Shown here piece by piece: positions 29,663 through 32,717 of a stretch of 32,717 nucleotides of DNA. The translations under genes and the position numbers were made by a program. Origin of the DNA: Pseudomonadota bacterium. Its GTDB lineage: Bacteria; Pseudomonadota; Alphaproteobacteria; JACQOE01. The first letter of the stretch is position 1, and each line of letters begins with the position of its first letter. The stretch lies in NCBI GenBank assembly GCA_016202695.1, contig JACQOE010000006.1:1-32717 (forward strand), given 5' to 3'. The notes under the pieces are model-generated. The model was not told the DNA's origin. It worked only from the letters and a program-made list of their open reading frames with translations, and ran no database searches.

Positions 29663-30877
29663 TTAGTTCACGGAGGGCACGTTGAAGATCTGTCCGGGGT
29701 AGATCAGGTTGGGGTCCGTGATCAGGTTGGCGTTCGCCTCGTAGATCACGGTGTACTGAAGACCCCGGCCGTAGGTGCGCCGGGCGATCCGCCACAGGCT
29801 GTTGCCCGGCTGGACCACCACGTAGAGATGGCCCGGCACGTCGGGCAGCGGGCGGGCGCGCGAGAACGGCACTTCCACCCGCGCCACCACCTTGCCAGCC
29901 TCGCCGATCTCGTCGACCCTGAGCCGGTGCAGCCCCGGCTCGACGTCCACCCTGGGGCTCAGCGTCCAGCGGCCGCTCTTGTCCGCCCGCTCCTCGCCAA
30001 GGAGGGCGTTGTCGACGTAGACGCGCACCTGCGCCCCCGGCTTCGCCTCGCCGCTCAAGGCGACATTGCCCCTGTCGTCGTAGTCCACAGTATCGACGCC
30101 CAGGGCCTCCTCCTTGCCCTCCGCGGCCGCGGGCGGCGCCTCGGCGGTTTCCGGGCGCTGCAGCACGCGGCTCGGGCCGGTGCCCTCGCGCGCCACCTGC
30201 ACGGCGAGCGGCGACGCGGGCTGAGGCGCCGCGGCGACCTCGGCCGGTTTCTTCTCGGGCACGACCACGACCACGACGTCGGCCGACTCAACCGTGCCCC
30301 CGTCCTTGGTCCGCGCCCGCAGGCTAAGCTCGCGGCTTCCCGGGGCGAGCGGCTTCTCCGGCACGAGCACCCACTCGCCGCGACGGTTGGCGCGCGGACT
30401 GCCGAGCACGTTGCTGCCCTCGAGCACGGTGACCTCGGCCCCGGGTTCGGCCCGCCCGGCGATGACCGCGCCTCCATCCGGCTCGATCCGGACCACGTCG
30501 AAGGTCGGGGGCGGGATCTTGGGCGCGGTCGCCGGCTGCGCCTCGGGGGCCTTGGCCGCGATCACGGTCTCGGCCGGCTTGGGCGCCTCGGCGGAAGGGG
30601 CCGGCTTCAGCCCTTCGGCGGGCCCGGCATCGGCCTTGGGCTCGACGGCGGACGCTGCCGGCGCGGGCGCGGGCGGGGCCGTCGGGGCCGGTATCGGCGC
30701 CGGGCGCGGCTGCTCGGCGGGCGCGGCTGCGACCCGTGGCGGCTCCGCCTTCGTCGCCGGCTCGGCGATGGGAGCGGGCTCGGGCCCGGTCTCGACCAGT
30801 GCGAAGAAAATGCCCGCAGCCAAGCCGGCGGCGACGACCACGCCGACGACGGCCGCGATAAGATAGGGGCGGTTCAA
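29663..30877 (-). CDS. Membrane-anchored LysM peptidoglycan-binding protein
   Basis: The 404-residue product has an N-terminal hydrophobic anchor (about 5-26), a long Ala/Pro/Glu-rich spacer (about 28-125), two beta-rich repeats in the middle (about 130-190, with GRAEPGAEVTVLEG, and about 265-325, with GEAKPGAQVRVYVDN), and a LysM domain at about 350-400 (VVQPGNSLWRIARRTYGRG...YPGQIFNVP). It probably spans the periplasm and binds the cell wall. The start is uncertain: TTG at 30877 is chosen because it gives LNRPYLIAAVVG, a usual beginning for this family; the frame is open up to 30955, where GTG is another option. It stands 117 bp upstream of psd on the same strand. Confidence 0.8.
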   Translation of the reverse strand: MNRPYLIAAVVGVVVAAGLAAGIFFALVETGPEPAPIAEPATKAEPPRVAAAPAEQPRPAPIPAPTAPPAPAPAASAVEPKADAGPAEGLKPAPSAEAPKPAETVIAAKAPEAQPATAPKIPPPTFDVVRIEPDGGAVIAGRAEPGAEVTVLEGSNVLGSPRANRRGEWVLVPEKPLAPGSRELSLRARTKDGGTVESADVVVVVVPEKKPAEVAAAPQPASPLAVQVAREGTGPSRVLQRPETAEAPPAAAEGKEEALGVDTVDYDDRGNVALSGEAKPGAQVRVYVDNALLGEERADKSGRWTLSPRVDVEPGLHRLRVDEIGEAGKVVARVEVPFSRARPLPDVPGHLYVVVQPGNSLWRIARRTYGRGLQYTVIYEANANLITDPNLIYPGQIFNVPSVN

Positions 30878-31295
30878 ATCCCAGCGTCCATCAACCCACT
30901 CGCGTAAACGTAGTACGCCGCGGGCGGAGGCGCAACATGGCGCACGCGCGGGCACTGCCTCAGTTTGCTCTGTGTGGGGGCTTGACCGGACGATCTATGT
31001 GTGATCCGAAGCTAGCCCATCAAGGAAGTGACCTCAGAAGCACACCTCCTATGTAGCGATTGTAGGGCAGCCCCTCTTCTAAAAAGAGGCTACAGATACT
31101 ATTTCTTAACCGATGAAAATTAGACTTGACAAAGGGGTGAAAGCAGAGTAGGCGCCCCTCCGGTTTTTGATTGCATGCGGCGCACATGTAAGTTACAGTG
31201 ACGGAAATCGCATGCAGATTTTGTGCCAAATCAAAGGATTAGAAGACGGCGGAAAGAGCGAAACGAAGGCAGAAGGTAGGAAGAAGGTTTTGACG
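30878..31295. other. Intergenic region at the edge of the accessory segment
   Basis: This 418-bp gap between the LysM gene and the small plus-strand gene has no supportable gene. It marks a fall in G+C from about 70% to about 50%. Visible are a short hairpin CCTCTT/AAGAGG near 31074-31091, a TTGACA hexamer at 31124-31129 without a good -10, and the nested dyads at 31173-31217 described separately. The LysM promoter and the promoter of the 31.3-kb cassette should both lie here. Confidence 0.45.
31173..31217. promoter_or_regulatory. Nested palindromes upstream of the accessory cassette
   Basis: TGCATGCG (31173-31180) and CGCATGCA (31210-31217) form a perfect outer dyad. Nearly concentric with it is TGTAAGTTACA (31188-31198), a perfect inner dyad. 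The block lies about 80 bp before the first cassette start, a usual distance for an operator. No regulator gene is recognised nearby unless the 73-residue protein is one. Confidence 0.45.
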
Positions 31296-31517
31296 ATGCC
31301 CAGAGGACCACATGGCGAGCGACGGCCAGCCGATGTTGTCGGTTGTGCCATCACGGTTGCTAAAGTGGCGACGGGCGAGATTGAGGAGAGCTCCTATGTC
31401 GTGCCAGGCAGGGTTAGAAGCGGCAAGGCCGGAGCCGCGGCAAGGATGAAGCGTTTAACGCAGGAGGAACGGGCAGAAATTGCCAAGATAGCAGCGGAAG
31501 CTCGTTGGACCCGATGA
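31296..31517 (+). CDS. Small basic protein with a C-terminal A-A-x-A-R-W motif
   Basis: The 73-residue protein starts MPRGPHGERRPADVVGCAI and ends in a basic helix with EERAEIAKIAAEARW. It resembles small proteins common near mobile regions of alphaproteobacteria that begin M-(A/P)-R-G-x-x-G-E-x-R-P-A-D and end AAxARW; their role is not settled, though a nucleic-acid binding role is often suggested. A KAGAAARMK stretch in the middle may contact DNA or RNA. The ATG at 31296 has AAGG upstream. The stop TGA overlaps the next ATG by 4 bp, so the two genes are translationally coupled. Confidence 0.7.
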   Translation: MPRGPHGERRPADVVGCAITVAKVATGEIEESSYVVPGRVRSGKAGAAARMKRLTQEERAEIAKIAAEARWTR

Positions 31518-31702
31518 AGGCACAGATGGAGTTGGCTACGAAGCGGCTTTTCAGCACGGAAGGGCTGGCCGTGAATAACGTGAAGTTGTTTCCTGGGAGC
31601 AACCGGGACACGACCCCGGAACAGATGGCCGAACAGATCAATAAGGCTATCTCTCAAATCGATTCTGGCGACTTTGACCTGGTGGATCAGTTCGACGACT
31701 GA
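31514..31702 (+). CDS. Unrecognised 62-residue acidic-tailed protein
   Basis: I do not recognise this protein. It starts at ATG 31514, overlapping the previous stop by 4 bp (ATGA), which is the main support for it. The sequence has an amphipathic N-terminus (MKAQMELATKRLFSTEGLAV), a middle with NVKLFPGSNRD and TPEQMAEQINKAI, and an acidic end (DSGDFDLVDQFDD). Its size and coupling to a small basic protein are reminiscent of paired accessory genes, but no toxin or antitoxin motif is visible. The 3' end of the coding region contains half of a strong hairpin. Confidence 0.55.
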   Translation: MKAQMELATKRLFSTEGLAVNNVKLFPGSNRDTTPEQMAEQINKAISQIDSGDFDLVDQFDD

Positions 31703-31711
31703 TCCACCAGG
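31678..31711 (+). repeat. Perfect 13-bp inverted repeat at the end of the 62-residue gene
   Basis: CCTGGTGGATCAG (31678-31690), an 8-nt loop, and CTGATCCACCAGG (31699-31711) pair perfectly. The stem overlaps the last codons and the TGA stop (31700-31702). No T-run follows, so it is not a standard intrinsic terminator; it may limit read-through to, or translation of, the next gene that starts at 31724. Confidence 0.6.
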
Positions 31712-31723
31712 TATCGCGGCATC

Positions 31724-32308
31724 GTGGGATACAATCTGCTTTATAGATATTGTCAGAGTCTTGATCCACCTGTAAACAGGAATAAAATTCGCGATGAAAC
31801 AAAACGGATAAATGGAATTAGTACTTTGTCCACACTTAGGACAGGGCTAGATACCACGGCTTGCCGTGGTTTTTATTTGTCTGCTCAAAATAAAAGCCAT
31901 AAATTAGTACAACAATTTGGAACACATGTAATTGCTGTGGCGCGTGGCCTTGATCGCAATTGGGAAAGATTTATTTTCGTCAAAGAGATGATGCATCTCT
32001 TTGACGATTCTTCTGAAGCAACGGACACTGGCGCAGCATTTGAGCGTCTTCTCACAGAAATGGTAAGTCTTGGTTCTCCGGAGCCACGATCAGCACAATT
32101 GAAATCAGAGGTAAAGTGTTTTTGGATGGCGCTTGGAGTTCTGTGCCCAGAGAACTCTCGCCAACAGTTCAAAAAAGACCGTGAAAGTAATTTGATTGAT
32201 GATTACGAAATATCTTTGCGGCTTCGAATTCCCGAACAATATGTTCAACATTTGTTCCGATCCGACTATCTGGATATCGTTAAACTGTTAAATGAAACAA
32301 ATGCTTGA
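31724..32308 (+). CDS. ImmA/IrrE-like protein with altered metallopeptidase motif
   Basis: The 194-residue product has the layout of ImmA/IrrE (DUF955-type) peptidases. A helix ERFIFVKEMMHLFDD (81-95) takes the place of the usual H-E-x-x-H helix: the first His is Lys (K87-E88-x-x-H91). A later helix SEVKCFWMALGVLCP matches the E-x-E-A-x-x-F-A-x-x-L-L-x-P block, with E129 as possible ligand. The ending DYEISLRLRIPEQYVQHLF fits the helix-turn typical of the family. Loss of the first ligand suggests weak or no catalysis, or a different metal site. The start GTG at 31724 has no clear ribosome site. G+C is near 42%, very different from the chromosome, so recent acquisition is likely. Confidence 0.5.
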   Translation: MGYNLLYRYCQSLDPPVNRNKIRDETKRINGISTLSTLRTGLDTTACRGFYLSAQNKSHKLVQQFGTHVIAVARGLDRNWERFIFVKEMMHLFDDSSEATDTGAAFERLLTEMVSLGSPEPRSAQLKSEVKCFWMALGVLCPENSRQQFKKDRESNLIDDYEISLRLRIPEQYVQHLFRSDYLDIVKLLNETNA

Positions 32309-32332
32309 TAATTTGTTGTAAGCCTGTATAAT
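32305..32332 (+). promoter_or_regulatory. Sigma-70-like promoter for the IS1-family transposase
   Basis: TTGATA (32305-32310) and TATAAT (32327-32332) are separated by 16 bp, a good sigma-70 match. Transcription would start close to 32339-32340, which is the A of the transposase ATG, so the message may be leaderless. Confidence 0.6.
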
Positions 32333-32339
32333 CAGGGGC

Positions 32340-32717
32340 ATGAACCGGCTGCCCCTAGAGAAGCGCGTCCAAATCCTTCACATGCTCTGTGAAGGCTCCT
32401 CAATGCGAGCCATCTCCCGCGTGGTGGGGGTTTCCTTGAACACCGTCACCAAGCTATTGGTGGACGCAGGGACGGCCTGCCAAGCCTTCCATGACGCCAC
32501 AGTGCGCGGCCTGAAGTGTAAGCGCATCCAGTGCGACGAGGTTTGGGCGTTCTACTACGCCAAGGCCCGGAACGTCCCTGAGCGGAAGCGCGGCGACGCT
32601 GGGGACATTTGGACGTGGACAGCTCTGTGTGCCGAGTCGAAACTCATGTGCTCCTGGGTGGTCGGAGCCCGGGACGCAGGCTATGCCCTCGCGCTCATGG
32701 ACGATCTGCGGGCGAGA
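32340..32717 (+). CDS. IS1-family transposase, N-terminal part (window edge)
   Basis: The first 126 codons lie in the window; the frame is open to the right edge. The N-terminus is a helix-turn-helix domain (MNRLPLEKRVQILHML, then MRAISRVVGVSLNTVTKLL). The catalytic domain begins with IQCDEVWAFYYAKARNVPE, where the Asp of CDEVW is the expected first DDE acid, then GDAGDIWTWTALCAESKL. This is the single-frame version of IS1-type transposases, unlike the two-frame InsAB of E. coli IS1. The ATG at 32340 sits directly after a strong promoter. The inverted repeats of the IS cannot be fixed, because the right end is outside the window. Confidence 0.85.
   Translation, partial: MNRLPLEKRVQILHMLCEGSSMRAISRVVGVSLNTVTKLLVDAGTACQAFHDATVRGLKCKRIQCDEVWAFYYAKARNVPERKRGDAGDIWTWTALCAESKLMCSWVVGARDAGYALALMDDLRAR

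Noticed and set aside
31020..31229. 69-codon minus-strand frame before the accessory cassette
   Set aside because: No ribosome site, no domain, and it overlaps the nested palindromes that look regulatory.

Overview
The window is a G+C-rich (mostly about 70%) bacterial chromosome segment. Family resemblances and gene order (guaB-rsmB-GNAT-guaA, psd-pssA, a single-chain small Psd, host-attachment-family and LysM proteins) suggest an alphaproteobacterium, possibly Rhodospirillales-like. This placement is inference from protein character, not from a marker gene. Most genes are housekeeping and read on the minus strand.

Layout. 1-4.5 kb: the start of metE (cut by the window edge) behind metH, so both the cobalamin-independent and cobalamin-dependent methionine synthases are present. 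4.66-7.73 kb: nrdA-nrdB (class I ribonucleotide reductase) ending in a clear intrinsic terminator; the large subunit lacks the N-terminal ATP-cone. 8.17-8.8 kb: a tandem NIPSNAP-domain gene. 8.87-12.45 kb: a tight minus-strand operon of a hydantoinase-B/oxoprolinase-like protein and two PuuE/NodB-like deacetylase-fold proteins. 12.6-13.06 kb: a DUF488 gene. 13.15-14.5 kb: a lower-G+C patch with an unrecognised 284-residue protein, palindromes and a bidirectional-looking terminator. 14.5-19.43 kb: the purine operon guaB-rsmB/NOP-GNAT-guaA, with one 4-bp overlap. 19.6-22.5 kb: host-attachment-family gene, rlmE, ppx/gppA, tRNA-Gln(CUG) and a small membrane protein. 22.7-27.6 kb: padR and an RND efflux pair (fusion protein plus inner-membrane pump) as one unit, with a palindromic candidate operator before padR. 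27.68-27.95 kb: a 271-bp element bounded by 31-bp inverted repeats, which supplies the stop codon of pssA. 27.95-30.9 kb: psd-pssA (phosphatidylethanolamine synthesis) and a LysM protein. 31-32.7 kb: an accessory region whose G+C falls sharply. It holds a small AAARW-type protein, a 62-residue protein and a 194-residue protein resembling an ImmA/IrrE metallopeptidase with a substituted active site (KExxH), then an IS1-family transposase cut by the window end.

The housekeeping genes form coherent modules: methionine synthesis, dNTP supply, GMP synthesis, rRNA methylation and phospholipid synthesis. The least explained material is the 31.2-32.3 kb cassette, the orphan gene at 13.15-14.0 kb, the orphan hydantoinase-B operon and the inverted-repeat element at the pssA 3' end. 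No CRISPR array, rRNA gene or replication origin was seen.
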